Origin: Ephydatia muelleri
Lineage: Eukaryota; Porifera; Demospongiae; Spongillida; Spongillidae
Length of the DNA stretch: 64,000 nt
Reading direction: 5' to 3'
Assembly: GCA_013339895.1 (NCBI GenBank)
Contig: JABACO010000174.1
Coordinates: forward strand, 1-64,000
The position numbers and the translations under genes are program-made. This document shows, piece after piece, positions 24,651-38,262 of the stretch (positions are counted from its first letter, which is position 1; each line of letters starts with the position of its first letter). The notes beneath the pieces are model-generated. The model made no database searches, was not told the DNA's origin, and saw only the letters and a list, made by a program, of their open reading frames with translations.

Positions 24651-26900
24651 AATACTGTGCACGTTCAGCTGAACAAATTGCATTGTTGCCACAATGTACT
24701 GAATGCTCATTAATTTTAAAAGCTTTTACTCAGTTATTACTAATTACCAAAGTTTATTTACTTACCATACTTGTAAGGCACTCAATAACTGTGGAAGCAA
24801 ATTAACTGACTGCAATTGTGAGATGTTACAGCTTATGAACGATTGTTCAACTTGATTAGAATTCTAAAATCACCATTTTAGCAGAATGTTTATAACATCT
24901 TTCCCTTGGTTTTATTGCACCAACAATACACCTGACACAGGCTAGGCTATCCAATGGTGGGGAAGTTTAAAGCTCACTTTGGAGATTCAAGGAGCTATCT
25001 TCCAAAAAGATTTCATGTTTGGTATGAAGCCTAGTTGGTGACGTGCTTCTCTCTTGCACTCTCTTTGGGTGCTCGCAGTGTTTCATTGCATTTGATGTTG
25101 TGTGTGTGAACTAAAATAGTATGCTACCTTACACTCTTCATTTGTATGTACTAAAACAATGTCAGTGTACACCTATGCACTCCTGGCACTAATAACTCTT
25201 GTTCAGGTGCATATAGACCTATTCGTACAATGGTCACAATGTGCATCGAACATTCATTTGGGTTTGTACTGAAGACAGAACAAATCTGATTCTTTAACTC
25301 TTGTTCTAATGTGCCTTTTCACTGACTCAGAGATTAGCCTGATCTCCTAATCTTGCCAGGAGGCTCGCTACAATCAGATCTTGTATCGGCACTTCTCAAA
25401 GTAGTGCCACCCAGCGTTATAGACACAGCTTGTGGATAGTGTTGGTGCACTATTTGCACAGTGCTTATAGATTTTGATGGAGCCATGTGTTGTTGTTTAC
25501 TTGGAAAATGTCTTCGTATTGCTGTTCTGTGGTGTTGTGAGCTTTGAATCATAGGATGTCAGTAATGAAGCATTTTTTTCAATAGATACAATAATGTTAT
25601 AATTATAAACCTTGTTTCCAGCCACATACAGCCGTGAAGGATTATGTATAATAAATCAATCAGTCAGCAAACTGATTTAATGCTTAGAAATAAATGTTTA
25701 AATTCCTCATTTGTTAATACACCACCTATAAGCTACATAATTCACATGCATCCTTCTATTGCTCATGTTTCAATTTCATTTTGCAATATGCAGAATATAA
25801 TAATACTTAAGATTGTTGGTATAAGTCGCACATTTGCATCACGAATATTGTTTATAAAAGGCTACTAACACGGAATTTCTATTAATATAATCTGTGCACT
25901 TTAACTTCATTATTGAATTACTTGTAATCAAATGTAATGCAGACAGAAAAGAGCAATCATAATATAACTTACGTCGTATGGAACCTGGTGCATGATCTGT
26001 TGTTGGATGGTGGATGTCTGCAGAAGTTAAGTCGTACACTTACGATACAGTTGGATTATAAATACCGGACCATTGCAACCATCTTATAGCATTCTAATAC
26101 TTCATTCTTTTTCATTTATTAATGTTAAAGGCTTAGTTAGTATAGCCTGAACCAAGGCTGCATGGAAAGTTTTATTTACAATCAATCCCTTATTACTCAT
26201 ACTCTGTGGATGTGGTGCTCAGCATCAATAATTACAATGTACCATACATCTAGACCCTGTCTCAATAGCCTGTTGCCATGAGAATCATTCTCTAATGATC
26301 CCACAATGATCCCACATATCTTGTACTGTGTTTGGCATGATGGGTATCCAAACTGGGGCAAATGAATAAAGACAATTGCACTACCAAGGTACTGGCACAA
26401 TGGAAAATCAGCATTACATTGATACACATTGTCACTTGCTGTGGACATTTTGGAGATGATTTAGGTAGCGTCACCCCTGGGTGTAGCACCGCTTTTGAAT
26501 ATTCGCCAATGGTGACCCCAGAGTTAACGGAGGCCGGCGTGTTCCCTATATAATGATAGATATAATAATAGTCACACATATACACACACACACACAGAGT
26601 AGTGAGATGTCTTATACAGGTATACCCACCTGCCATCTTATCAAAATGCCTCGTGGCACTTGATGCAGGCAAGCGGCCTTTCATTTCCATTGTTAAAACG
26701 TCCAACTAACAAATCGCGCACTTCGCAAACACCAAGCTGCGGAACCATGCAGTGCAAGTCACCATGACACAAGACCATACAGCTGTGTAGCGTGTGCTCT
26801 AGTACAACAAATCGCTTGGATAACGACAGCCATCTCCAGTCCTGCGGCGACTCATGATGGATACAAATTGAGTGTTTATTTAGCTACTGTGCTATATATC
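24651..26900. other. Intergenic sequence, nothing recognised
   Basis: AT-rich, with short open frames only. A small AC microsatellite lies at about 26578-26595. I see no splice-consistent exons or known family motifs on either strand. Confidence 0.5.
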
Positions 26901-29900
26901 TTAACACCGCGTTCGTGAAATTCGAGCACTTTTTAAGCCCATCACATTTTGTCGAGCTCATAAAAACAAAAAATAGGTCCCTTACTAATATTTAAAAAAA
27001 AAATTAATGTTTTGAATCAACTCTGCATAGTGTATGGCGCAATTTGCAGTATTATATATATAGTTGATCGAAGCCTGCATTTATTTGAAGCCGAAAGGAC
27101 TAGCCCTTACCGATACACAGGTACACTTTTCGTACTGCTTTTAACACTCCAAAACAAATGCAGTCTGTTGAATTAGGACTATAAAAATCGATAGGCTATG
27201 AAAAACTATGTTTCATGTGCATGCACCATCGTTTCCACTTGTGTCTTAGATTGCTCAATGGCTTTGGTCTCGTACCCAGTCCTATTTACGCACACTTGCA
27301 TAAGAAATAAATTGGTGTGTGTTTGTACTACTATCAGTGTTTGATTTTTTCCATGTGTTCCTTGATACGAATGATGAGCTCAGATTTTTATTTCAGTTTG
27401 TGATGGCAAAGATAGGTTTGAAGCTCAAGCTTCATCCACTTTGTGGGGTGCTTTTGCATATCACAATACTGGTAGGATGGCTTAACCTTCTTTTCTCCAT
27501 ACTCTGCTACATCATCTGCATGAGGCCTTCCGCGTTTCTTACCAACAGATTCTACTGTGGTTTGCTACCAATTCTTTGGTACACTGCCCTTATCTTTCCA
27601 GGAAGAGGAATTTAGTCGAATTGCCTTCTGCAGCTACATTTCATCCGATCTGGCATAGATACCATCAGCTCACTACCAAGTTCTTTATTTTCTCCTGCTT
27701 TCCAACATTCTTGGATGACATTGCTAACCTTGAAGGAGAGCTCTGGTTGCATGTTTTTTTCCTGCATAAAAGTTTGACTCAAATGTTGCGTATGTTGCTT
27801 CACCATCACCTAAGAACATGCTTGCACTTTGATCAATAGCACCAGCAATAGAAAAGTCCATCCTTGCTAAAACTGATCAGCATATTTCATGGCAATCTTA
27901 AGAGCACCATGAGATCTGCAATCCCATTACACACATGCTGTTCAAGGAGATGTGGTGATTTGAAATGGTACAAACACACTGGCACACTGTGGATATGGTT
28001 CAAATTTCATCTAATGATTTCTCAGTGTTACGTTGCATTTCTTTGCGTAGCTTCTCTCGTTTACTGACATCAGAGATACTCCTTCTGTACCTCTTTCTCA
28101 CTTCGGTGCCTGAACACAGTTACTGTTGTCATCACTGTTGAGAAACACAGTGACACCTGTAAAGTTGACGTTCACAGAGTCCATCTCATAGGTCGTGGAA
28201 ACTGCTTGGCATGATGGGATCGATATAGACTTAGATGGTACCAACTGCCCCAGGCTGTTGTAAAATCGTCGAATTATTTTCTGATTGTCTATGGTTGTTA
28301 CACACTGTGCTGCATAGAAATCCAAAATACCCATAATGGTGGGAATAACAGCAGATCAATACGGGGCCTTGAAATCTAACTAAACCAACAACACTGTCAA
28401 ATTGCACACAACATTCTCCATCAATGCCACAGCAAGGTGCTTTGGTGCACTATTCTACCCTCTCCCTGGACAAGAGGGACAAGATATTTATCCACATGAG
28501 TCTGCTGGTACAAAAAGTATGTGTCGCACACATCTTTTCCACTTTGGGCTTCATTGTGAAAATAGGCCACTTGTAAGCTTTAGCCCTGAAGCACGACACA
28601 CATGTGGGAGAAGCAACATGGTCTGCCGGCCAGCTAAGTTCTTTGCATTGTCACTTTGAACAATGATTTTATCCACATGGGAACTGTAGCTTCAAGGCAC
28701 GAAAAGCTGCCTCCAAACAAGTTAGTTCAACGTTGGCATCTGCTTTCTGCTCTCCTTCTACTATACAGTCTATGAAATGCAGATTCAACTTGCTCAAAAG
28801 AGATATAGCCCTGATCTTCATCACTGGCATCATCTTCAGTCTCATCTTGAAGCATATTTTCACCTTCATTCTGAGTGCTCTCTTAATTCTATCTCAGCTT
28901 CACCTTGAACATTTATGCATGGCAAACCCCACCTTACATATAACATCCTCATCTTGCTCACCATCATCATTGTCACCCTGATTGTCAAGCTGATCTTGCT
29001 CACCATTGCCCTCAAAACACTCTTCGCCACTCTCACTATCATCTTCATCACTTTCATTTTGCTCATCATCCACATTGACATAATTCACAACTCCATAGTA
29101 TGCCACTGTGATTGAGATTCTTTGGCTGTAAAGTGTATCACAACATGCATTTCTCATCTTGGGACCCATCACTCTCATACACTCCACCTGTATCTGACTT
29201 TACATGAACACCAGCACCCCACCACAACATGCCCTTCTTGCCATAATAACTGTCGCCACCTTCACGAAAACCCTTGGCAAGAAACTCTTTTTCTCGAGTC
29301 CATTTCTACCATGGCTTGCTTCATTCTGTGGTCTTGATGGGCAGCCTGCATTAATATCAGCCATGTAGCGATAAGACTGGCGCTCGCACCGATGAATGGT
29401 CACAAGTAAATCCACAATTTCAGCCAACCTACTGGGGTCATCATCTAGCTTGGACAGTACCACATGCCTCAGCTTATCATAAAAGAGATAAGGACCTCGG
29501 CAGGCACAGCATTCCAGGCGACCACCTGGTTTAGGATCCTTGCTTGGTTTTTTGTCAGGCACAAGGTCAAGCAAAAATCCTGGCAAGTGTGTGGTAGCAC
29601 TTATGCTTTCATTGTGTTCCACCACTACACCAACAGCTTTAGCACAGGACTTTGAACCTGGTTCACAACTTGCTGCTGTCAAACCTCTCTGGATATTGAA
29701 CTAACTCATTCAATTTCTGGTAAGCTCTAAACTGTTAGACATCATGTTCCTGAGGATGATGCATAGGAAGGCAACACTGATTCATCAAATGCTTTGACGC
29801 CCTCTCTCACATGGACCCCATAGCAGTAGTTGAGGAATGTATACACATCAGAGCGGAGACTATACAATGTGTCCACGTAATTTGTGGTCTACATCTGAGA

Positions 29901-31332
29901 GAGGTGCAAGCACATCGATTACTTTGTCAACAATGACAAAGTTATCTTTGTGAAAATTGACCTTAATATAATCAACCCCAGCCCGTGTTTCATGATGCTT
30001 GCCACCACCAGTGATGTGGTTCACAGTATCATAGAACAGAATTCTTCCCACTGGTTTTTTTGCCAGGCATCTCCTCAGTGTGCTTTTCCAAGTACGCTTT
30101 GTACATTGTAGAGGTGTCATGCCTTAGTACCAAGGACTTCATTGCATGTATATTGCTCAGATCCTTCCACCTTAAATCCTTGTTTGGAGCATGTTTTGTA
30201 GCCTGCCATGCAAGGCAGCATACGTTGTCATTGCTGTACACAAAGCTTACAACATATTGAATGCTATCCTCACTTACATGAGTGTGTGTCTCAGCATAAT
30301 TCATGTGAAAGATAGTTTGTACCTTAGCTTGAAACATAATGTGATTTACATAGCCAAGATTCTGTGTGAGAAGGGATGCCATGTATTTCCTTGGTGCATC
30401 TGCTAAGGCACAAGCAGTCTCCTTGCATTCAAAGAGGTGAAACGTTTTTCACATTTCAATGCATCTCTGATGTTAGAGGTTATACTGTAGCATCAGATGG
30501 TGGGAGATTATCAGAAAGAAAATCTGTTTGAGTGACCTGCAACTGGTCTAATGGAGCCAGAATTGATTTAAGACTGAAAAACGATGGCTCTTCAGGTTCC
30601 AGTTAGGAACCAGCATTCATGCCCAGGCCAGGAACTACTAACAAACATTCTATTCATGGTATATCAACATCATCATCAGATCGCATATGCTGTCTTATCT
30701 CAACACTTGGGAGCCGCCGCACAGAGGTTTCCCTTACAGCCCATAGCTTCCAGTACCGTCAGTATCTGTGCTTGAGTTGTGTAATCGATGACGTGAGTCA
30801 TCGTCTTCGACGGCAAATTCATTAACATCAACTCTAGCTGCTGCATGCTCCGGGCTTATTGGCACAGTTCTTCGGTCTACCACCTCTGCGATCGATGCAT
30901 CTGCAGCACATGGTACAATGTGTTCCTGCATCATACTTGTCGCAAACTGATTTTCTATGTTTCTGGTATGAATGAATGATATTTCTGTTCCAGCCTGTAC
31001 ATTCCGTTTGTACGCCTAAAGGAGCTGAATTTAGACGTGATACTGCCTAGACCCTCTAGTTAGGCAAAAATAAGTGACCAGGGTATGCCAAATTCAAACA
31101 ACACGGTCTACGAAAAAAGTGTACTACGCAACCAATTACCGTTGAACCATGTTACTAAAAAATATTGCACGAACTGTTGTAGCTATGAGTTGTAGCTATG
31201 AGTGTGGGGATTGCACCAAACATATAAGTGAGAGTTGGGCTTTCTTTGATGTATTTTACAAATAGTGAGACTAATTTTCTATTTCATGACTTCGACAAAA
31301 CAAGTGCTCAAATTTCACGGACGCGGTGTTAA
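26901..31332 (-). mobile_element. 4.4-kb DNA transposon with inverted repeats at TTAA
   Basis: The left terminus TTAACACCGCGTTCGTGAAA and the right terminus (reverse complement) TTAACACCGCGTCCGTGAAA are inverted copies. Strong identity covers about 32 bp and a weaker match (TTTTGTCGA ... TCAT) continues further in. TTAA at both ends fits TTAA-targeting superfamilies such as piggyBac and Kolobok. Inside, the minus strand carries a chain of broken coding pieces that share one polarity. I cannot assign the superfamily from the protein pieces. Confidence 0.8.
27320..30930 (-). pseudogene. Decayed transposon-encoded protein(s), superfamily unresolved
   Basis: From 30.93 kb downward the minus strand holds frame pieces: an acidic N-terminal part (VDVNEFAVEDDDSRHRLHN), a piece at 30382-29860 (KHAPNKDLRWKDLS, LRHDTSTMYKAYLEKH), one at 29682-29200 (LPGFLLDLVPDKK, GGRLECCACRGPYLFYDKL, RCERQSYRYMADI), an acidic linker at 29187-28900, a piece at 28580-28100 (GKDVCDTYF, TTIDNQKIIRRFYNSLGQ, VNVNFTGVTVFLN) and a C-terminal HPTKWMKLELQTYL plus KSELIIRIKEHM, which looks like a SAP motif. 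The common polarity, the TIR frame and the many shifts make it a dead transposase-type gene. I do not recognise the catalytic domain. Confidence 0.6.
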
Positions 31333-31476
31333 GTGAAAGTAGGCTTTGTTAAAATTTTGATTGTGATATTATTATTGTTTGATATATATAAAGAGCCAAA
31401 CACCAAAAAGAAGAAAGCACAAAATGAAATAATTAAGCCAATCTAGGTGTCTGTACTCGTGCATTGCTGCTGTACC

Positions 31477-31508
31477 GCCCTCTCCCCCCCCCCCCCCCTC
31501 CCCCCCCC
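31477..31508. repeat. Poly-C tract
   Basis: Two C runs of 8-16 separated by single Ts. It is the reverse-strand counterpart of the G runs at 24.38, 39.36, 47.60 and 60.14 kb. Confidence 0.9.
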
Positions 31509-31827
31509 AATGCTATTTGAGTGCAGGTGTAAATGTTTACTACCGCCAAGAGAAAACAAGAATTCATAGCTGAAAGCAGCTGAAGAGTGTTCTTTAAGTT
31601 CCAAAATTATTGTGTAGCTAGGTAGCGGCTTTCCCCAACGAACCAACGAAGTGGATTTCCCCTGATAGAGGGTTTGCCACTGGAGTTTTTCTTGAGGAGA
31701 GATGTGGACTCATCTCCTTCAAATACAGGTTTTATTCAGTCCCCCGCTCAGATGCTGTATTGTAAGCGTAAAAGTTATCAGGACTTCAGTCTGTTGAGTA
31801 ATGTGTATTGTGTTGTGGTCTAGTTTT

Positions 31828-31982
31828 GGTGGAGCTGTTGACAGTGACGTGCACAACAGGTGGAGCTGATGACAGTGGCGTGCACAACTGGTGGAGCTGT
31901 TGACAGTGGCGTGCACAACTGGTGGAGCTGTTGACAGTGGCGTGCACAACTGGTGGAGCTGTTGACAGTGGCATGCACAACA
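31828..31982. repeat. 31-bp minisatellite, five copies
   Basis: Five head-to-tail copies of a 31-bp unit beginning GGTGGAGCTGTTGACAGTGG, starting at 31828, 31859, 31890, 31921 and 31952. There are only a few substitutions between copies. A 31-bp unit changes frame each copy, which explains the similar open frames seen in three minus-strand phases; they are not genes. Confidence 0.93.
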
Positions 31983-34312
31983 GACACACCGGGGAGGGTA
32001 GCGTGCATGATATAAGAGGGTGTCTGCTACTAAACAGGCCTTAATTAACCATATTCTTCGCCTCTAACTCCTCCTTCTCTCACCCCCTCTCCCTCCAGTT
32101 CTTTCTTCCCTCCTCAGTTTATAGTCTTCTATCTTCATCATAGTGTTCCTATAATACAGCATATAGGTTTGTCCTTTGTGGGAATGGGTATATGTGTGTG
32201 GGTGTGACAGTGTGAAGCACATGCTTTGTAAGTGCAGTGACATGGCTATTGAGATTCAACATACACATTACGTTGCACATGTAACTGCCTTTGCCTAACA
32301 CATGCACACTGTGTGGCACACTGTTTTCAACATCGTATTGTAAATGTACTGTATCTCATAGTCATATGATTAACTATTTAGGACTTTGATATTTGTGTTT
32401 ATGTGAAGCTAGACTTGAGCCATTGAGACAGAAGTACAGTGTAAAATAACGGTCTCCTTATGTATCCACAGCAGGTGGTGGTAATAATACCTTGGTATAG
32501 TTCCGAAGGAAGGAGAAATAAGAAGTGCGTAGTGAGGGTGGTTTGGTGCTTGGGGCAAAGATGCCCCCACCGTCTGCCTACTTATATTGCAAGTTGAACG
32601 AATTAGAAATGAGTGCAAGGCGATCTTACGGTGGCTTTTCAGGGAACTATTGTCAAATTGCATTAAAAATCTATATGTTCCGCAAAATAAGATCCCTTTT
32701 ATTAAAATGTTTCAGCTGACTGAAGTTTTGATGGGAAATTATATGTAGGTTCATCGTTAGACCAAAAATTTACCAAACAGGCACATGTGTAACTATCAAC
32801 CCTGTATAAACTGGGAATGTAATATTGTGGTTCTTACTGCACCTCCTCCTCCTCCTTCCTGTCTAGATACCAGTACTATTTTCTCCCCAATTGCAGTTAA
32901 ATCTATGACCTATTGCCCAAGTTTTTTTACAGGGTACTGTGTCACACTCTAGGTCAGTAGAACAAGACCATGAGTAATATTTATGTAAAGTACAGTAAAA
33001 GTCTTTGCTTCTGTGTATTGTACTGATAATGTTGTAATCATGTGTCAAACCACTTACCACTTGAGAACACAGCCAGCCACATCAGTTCTGACAGAGGCTG
33101 ACAAGGAGTTGTCTTCATAAGGTGTCAGTACTAAGAATGGCCTCAGGAGCACTGTAAGTAGCTGAAAATGACAGCGGGAACTTCTCATTCACTGGCAAGT
33201 AGTTCCTTGTCCACATCTGCACAAATTATTACAAATTGTGTATAGAACTTCAACGACGCATTTGCATCTATGTATCATGCACCTATGTAGTTTTGCAGCA
33301 GTTACATCTCTCTTCTGTAAGCCAGACACCTGGTCAACCAGGGAAACAAGCTTACGGTGAAATAATCAGCACTATTTTGGTTACAGAGCAGTGTAATGAT
33401 TTTATACACAACATCTATTTTCCTCTAGCAACTAAAGCCAACTTCTTTTGTTGAGTCATTTGAGTCACCGGACTTCTGTGACAAACATCCTGGTCATGTG
33501 ATGTGGTATGCTCCCAGTTCTTCGCTTATATGGTCTACTTCTGTGACAGCTTTGTGAAGATCTGTTCCACTGACTGTCCTTGAGGGGTGACTGCTAGCCA
33601 TACTTGTGGATTTGAATGGTTAATCAGAATCCAAACCTACAAGATGGACAATGGTAAATATTTGTCCTTTGGTCACAAGGTATCTGCAGACACAAAAAAT
33701 AGAGGGGCGCACATGTACATTTATGGATAACTAAGGTACAGATCTTCACCCATCGACTATGACATGCACATAGAATACCTTCTGATCATAGCAAGGTCTT
33801 GCTATGGACGCCAATGCAATATTTCTGTTCTTCCACACTGCACTTTGGTGGCAGTGTGGGTTGCATACCTCTGGAATGATTATACACTTTGCAAGAAGTA
33901 CCCAGGCTGATGATACATCCTGAAACCATAGGCCTATGTCTCATTGTATTGGATGCATTAGTATACTACAGAATTAGTTTAATAAAACAAGTACACACAT
34001 ATTTCTACCTGGTTGTAAATATATTTATTTATAGTATTTGGAAATTATCATCATTATTAGGAAGCCTGGTTTAGTGGTGCCAATGTTGTTAAAAGCTCTA
34101 CTTGCACTTGGTTACCTATTTTGAACACAAGTAATCAGTTGGAGCTGTATATGACCACTGTCTGATTAACGAGGAAGAAAAGAGGAAGGTTAAGCTTTGA
34201 AAAGGAGAAATCTAACTACAAAGATTGTACATTGTTCAGCAAATAGTTCTTGATTAAAGCCACAAATTTATGAATGTACAATTAACATGCCGTCTTACAC
34301 AGGAAAAAGTTA
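31983..34312. other. Intergenic sequence, no supported gene
   Basis: No family motif or chain of phase-consistent exons was found. A Cys-containing minus-strand frame at 32863-33060 is short and unsupported. Confidence 0.45.
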
Positions 34313-34508
34313 GAAATGTCTAGGCATGGTTTTTCAGGGTGGTTTTTAGCATGAAACCACTCTGGGATTGGATGTCTAGTGTGAGAGTAACGTAAAAACT
34401 ATCCTGTGATTAAGCGTCCAGGGTGGGATATGGTCTTGTCATGGTTTTGTCGAACAGAAACCATGTTGAAGCAATTAACCGCCCTGAAAAACCATGCCTG
34501 GACATTTC
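34313..34508. mobile_element. MITE of about 195 bp
   Basis: The ends are inverted repeats: AAATGTCTAGGCATGGTTTT on the left and AAAACCATGCCTGGACATTT on the right, continuing inward as TCAGGGTGGTT / AACCGCCCTGA. That gives about 32 bp of TIR with two mismatches. No coding capacity. It lies between the minisatellite region and AGA. Confidence 0.85.
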
Positions 34509-35576
34509 AAACTTTTTTAGATGATGTCATAATTTGCAACAGCTATGTGTATGCAGTACAAAGCAAAAGTGACGTATTTCTTTCCATACAAGGTAAGGTA
34601 ATTTTGAATGCTGTTAGTAGCAAAAATAACTACATTGGACCTTCAAAAGCAGCAAATGTATAAATGATATGCACGGGAAGAAAGGAATCTAACCGTTTCG
34701 CCAAACCACTTTGATCATAGATGCGAGCAGTATCACCAATAGGGGAACGAGGCAAAGTAACTTTAGCTGCAAATATTCCATGTTAGGTAAATGCTGGAAT
34801 CATGGTGCTTATAACTTCAAACTTGTAAGCAATAATTAATGCACCCACAAATAAACACTTCATAGTACACATCACAGGCAAGTACCGAAATCTGACCAGA
34901 GCACAATATAATAGTGGTGGTTCCAAGCAAGCACTTTTGTGTCACTAATTCCAATATTTTAATTGTATGAAAGGAGACTTGGGCTTCACTCCCCCACCCA
35001 CCATAAGCTTCAACGTACATGTAATCAGGACATGTATGAAAGAAGTCATAATTTTGTGTGTTTCTGCAGTGAGCTCAGCATGGCACACACTGCATATTTG
35101 CTTTTCACATGAGGTCTGTACTGAGTGGATGTATGACTTTCAGGTCAAAAGCTTCAGGATGACAGTATTTGCACGTCTATTGGCCATTGGTTCCAGAGCT
35201 AACGTTTGACTATGAGGGATGTTGTTCTCAACTCGTCAGGCATTAGCATTTGGTGGCCGATACAGCTCGCTGCCTTGCCTTGGTACAAAGTGAGGTGTTT
35301 TGTATTACCAAATGGAATTCAATTTTGGTAGAAATGCAGCGTTGCTGAGGTGGGGAAGCAGTTGTGACACAAGTGTGATAGCCTATGTGGGTGCAACTTT
35401 ACAATTATGCATAACTGCATAATAGCTCCATTTATATGCTTGCTCATTTTCCACACTAGTATTTCCATTGCATGCAGTTACACTACGGATTATGATGTCA
35501 AAACAAAAAAATGAGCAATGCAAATCTTCTTATACAACCATTCATGAGTGTAGCACATGTTCCAACATTTAAAGAG
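34509..35576. other. Sequence downstream of AGA, nothing recognised
   Basis: This is the 3' flank of AGA on the minus strand. Only short open frames without support. Confidence 0.45.
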
Positions 35577-38262
35577 TTAGCATGGAGGCTGGGTACATAT
35601 CATTGGTACTGTTCCAATCTTCCACTGAGCATATGGAAAACCACTGTACACTTTCTTGTCTCTGAAATCAGTCCATTCTCTGACAGTACTTGCAGCACCG
35701 GTTTGGCCCTAACCAGAACTTTTTGTTATGTGCATACAAAAAACTGCAAATACATATGCATATTGTGCACACTGCACACCACCCACAACCAAAGCATCAT
35801 CCACAACCAAATACTTACCTTTGTATTCAGTGCAATCACTGCTACCTCAAACCATTTTTGGGCTCTGTCAGCCATCATTTTTACAACTATTTCACATGCT
35901 TTCTGTGGTTCAATGCCCTCACGCATCAGCTGTACGATATGGAAGCTTGGGCAGAATTGCATAATCTTCTCCCCATCTCCTGATGCTGTGCAGTTCAATA
36001 CAAAATAGTATACCATATTTGCACATACATGTACAACTATTTATTTACACACTGTTGATTAACAAGTGTGTTTCATAATAAATGTTCAGTGAAACATCAT
36101 TTTCATAATACACTAATTACAAATACGTGCCTCTGCATTTAATAATGATCCAGAAATACATGTAGTGCTAAAATTACCATAATGCACTGTACTGTACATT
36201 CAAAACAATACCTGCAGCTGCACCAGCCTTATCGTAGAATTGTAAATCAGAAGTGATGATATGTAAGAGATTGAGAAACACTATGTTTCACATACATGTA
36301 CACAACAGTGTAACACAATGTATCTAGTCCCATTTGATGAAGTGGAATTACATTATCTCAATACAAGCTGAATAACACTTTGCAACATGAATACAACTGG
36401 AATTTAAGTTTTTTAGTTTATTTTCCAAGACCCAAGTTTCGATGAAAGTGGCACAAAAGTGCTGCCGTTGATTAGGCTTGCTTTGACATTCTAGAGGAAG
36501 CTTAAGATTGGCACATGGATATAGCTGTGTATTGTCTACAAATGAGTGGATACAAGTAGATAGTACTGTAGTTTATTATTATGTACTGGCATTGAAATAG
36601 CAGTGCCATAGCCCAAGAACCCTCTAAGATTGAAGATATAATAAGTAAAATGTAGTACAGCTGCTTTGTACCTGATCATCAGCATACAGTCCACAGCCAG
36701 GTAAGGGGGAATCCCCTACACGTCCAGGCATTTTGAATGGAGGGCCTGATGTGGATATACCAGCTGCTATACTTCCATGTGTGTCCAGGCATAGCACAGC
36801 TACATAACGTATTGACAAATAGAGCAATTGAACTACGAAACTAGCTAACACAGAACTTACATAAAGTATCGTGTCCAGTTCTTGGAGGAAAACATCTTTG
36901 TTTACAATATTCCTAACAACCAGGGCAAAACAAGCTTTGATGTTTCAAATTTCCTGCTAGAATATGTCACTTGCAGTGCCATTAGAGGTAATACAAATTT
37001 ATGTCTCCTGATGTATTAATTATATGGATTTTGGACCAAATACACTGTTGCTTTTGTACAAATTACATCAACTCACTTGAAAAACATGTATACTGGCACA
37101 AATGAAGGCAAAGGTTTTATATTTCTTCATAGGATTATTAATCTATATGAATTTATACACATACAATACAGAACTTAGGCAAATACATAAATCTGATGAC
37201 CTTTTATAGCTTTAATCATGTGAGTTAACAATGTATGGCAACTTTTTATTAACTGGGGATTTATAAACCTGAATTAAAGTTTGAACATTTGTTTTATTAG
37301 TAAATATTTAGAACAACAAATCTAAATTGAAAACAACTATCTTTTCAATGCCCTTCGACTTTTAATAAGTCACTATTACATAATTTTATTACCAATTGAA
37401 TGGTGGTTTTAAATCATTTCAAAGTGAAATGTTATTAAATCAGAAAGCAGTCTACCTAAAAAAATCATATTACTTACTATGGAAGCTGGTAATTTGAAAT
37501 TATAGTCTTGCTTCACTGCATATTCATATATTGTGCTATTTGTACAATAGTGTCAAAAATAGTCTTGAATAACTTTGATAGTAGAGGGCTTTAAATATTT
37601 TAGTTTTGCTTACAAAAATCTATATCGAACTGCATTAAAATATTTGCCTAGCAAGTGTAATGCACATCAACACTTCATTTGCGAACACATATGCAAACCG
37701 TTTCGTTTCATGCTAGCTACCTTGTAAGCTTCCATGGTCTCCGGTATTAAAAGAGATTCGTTGCTCTCAAGGACAAATCCTTGGGTCTTAGCGAAATTAG
37801 TAGCCCCACTCCCCACCAAGATGTTTACTTGCGATTGTTCTAAAACCCTTTTGGCTACTGATATGGGTTTTGAATATCTGCAAAAGTAAATAATTTTAAC
37901 AGGGACGGTATCAATTAGTTACCTCGTACCCTTCCAAGGCGGCAACAGCCCCAAACCTGCAGTCTGTGCCTCTCATAACTGCTCCGTCCAACTGCACAAT
38001 TCCCTCAGAATTTGGGTAACAGCCACGCCCTACGTAGTACCTCCCCGTACTCGGATCGTCTTCGACGACTGTAAAGCATTAAAAGTACGCACACGTTACA
38101 TAAGCATGCGTGGGCTACGTGCGCTTCAAAAATGTTCTTAGATTGTACCCAACTGTTTACTGCTTTCTCCAGCGCTTCGATACAGTTCTCGCCGCGCTGA
38201 AGACATTCGGAGGCAACTGATACTGCTTGCATGCCAAACGCCCAAGTGGCAATACAAGCCAT
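35577..38262 (-). CDS. AGA: N(4)-(beta-N-acetylglucosaminyl)-L-asparaginase (aspartylglucosaminidase)
   Basis: An Ntn-hydrolase that cleaves the GlcNAc-Asn bond in glycoprotein breakdown, normally in lysosomes after self-processing into alpha and beta chains. Exons: 38262-38154, 38068-37930, 37877-37721, 36912-36861, 36799-36672, 36227-36212, 35985-35819 and 35708-35577. Phases agree throughout and give 299 aa. Landmarks are GRYYVGRGCYPNSEG, KRVLEQSQVNILVGSGAT, the autocleavage site GHDT with the expected nucleophile Thr151, GSIAAGISTSG, MPGRVGDSPLPGCGLYADD and DGEKIMQF. Exon 6 is a 16-nt microexon coding the AGAAA of the binding loop. The first exon donor (GTTGGG) is weak but its phase is required. 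An in-frame stop lies 9 nt upstream of the ATG, and I see no clear signal peptide, so lysosomal delivery is uncertain. Human AGA is longer at the N-terminus. It is divergent with UFL1. Confidence 0.93.

Noticed and set aside
31719..32008. Three overlapping minus-strand frames with repeated Thr-Ala-Pro-Pro-Val-Val-His peptides
   Set aside because: Produced by a 31-bp minisatellite that shifts frame each copy; not a repeat protein.
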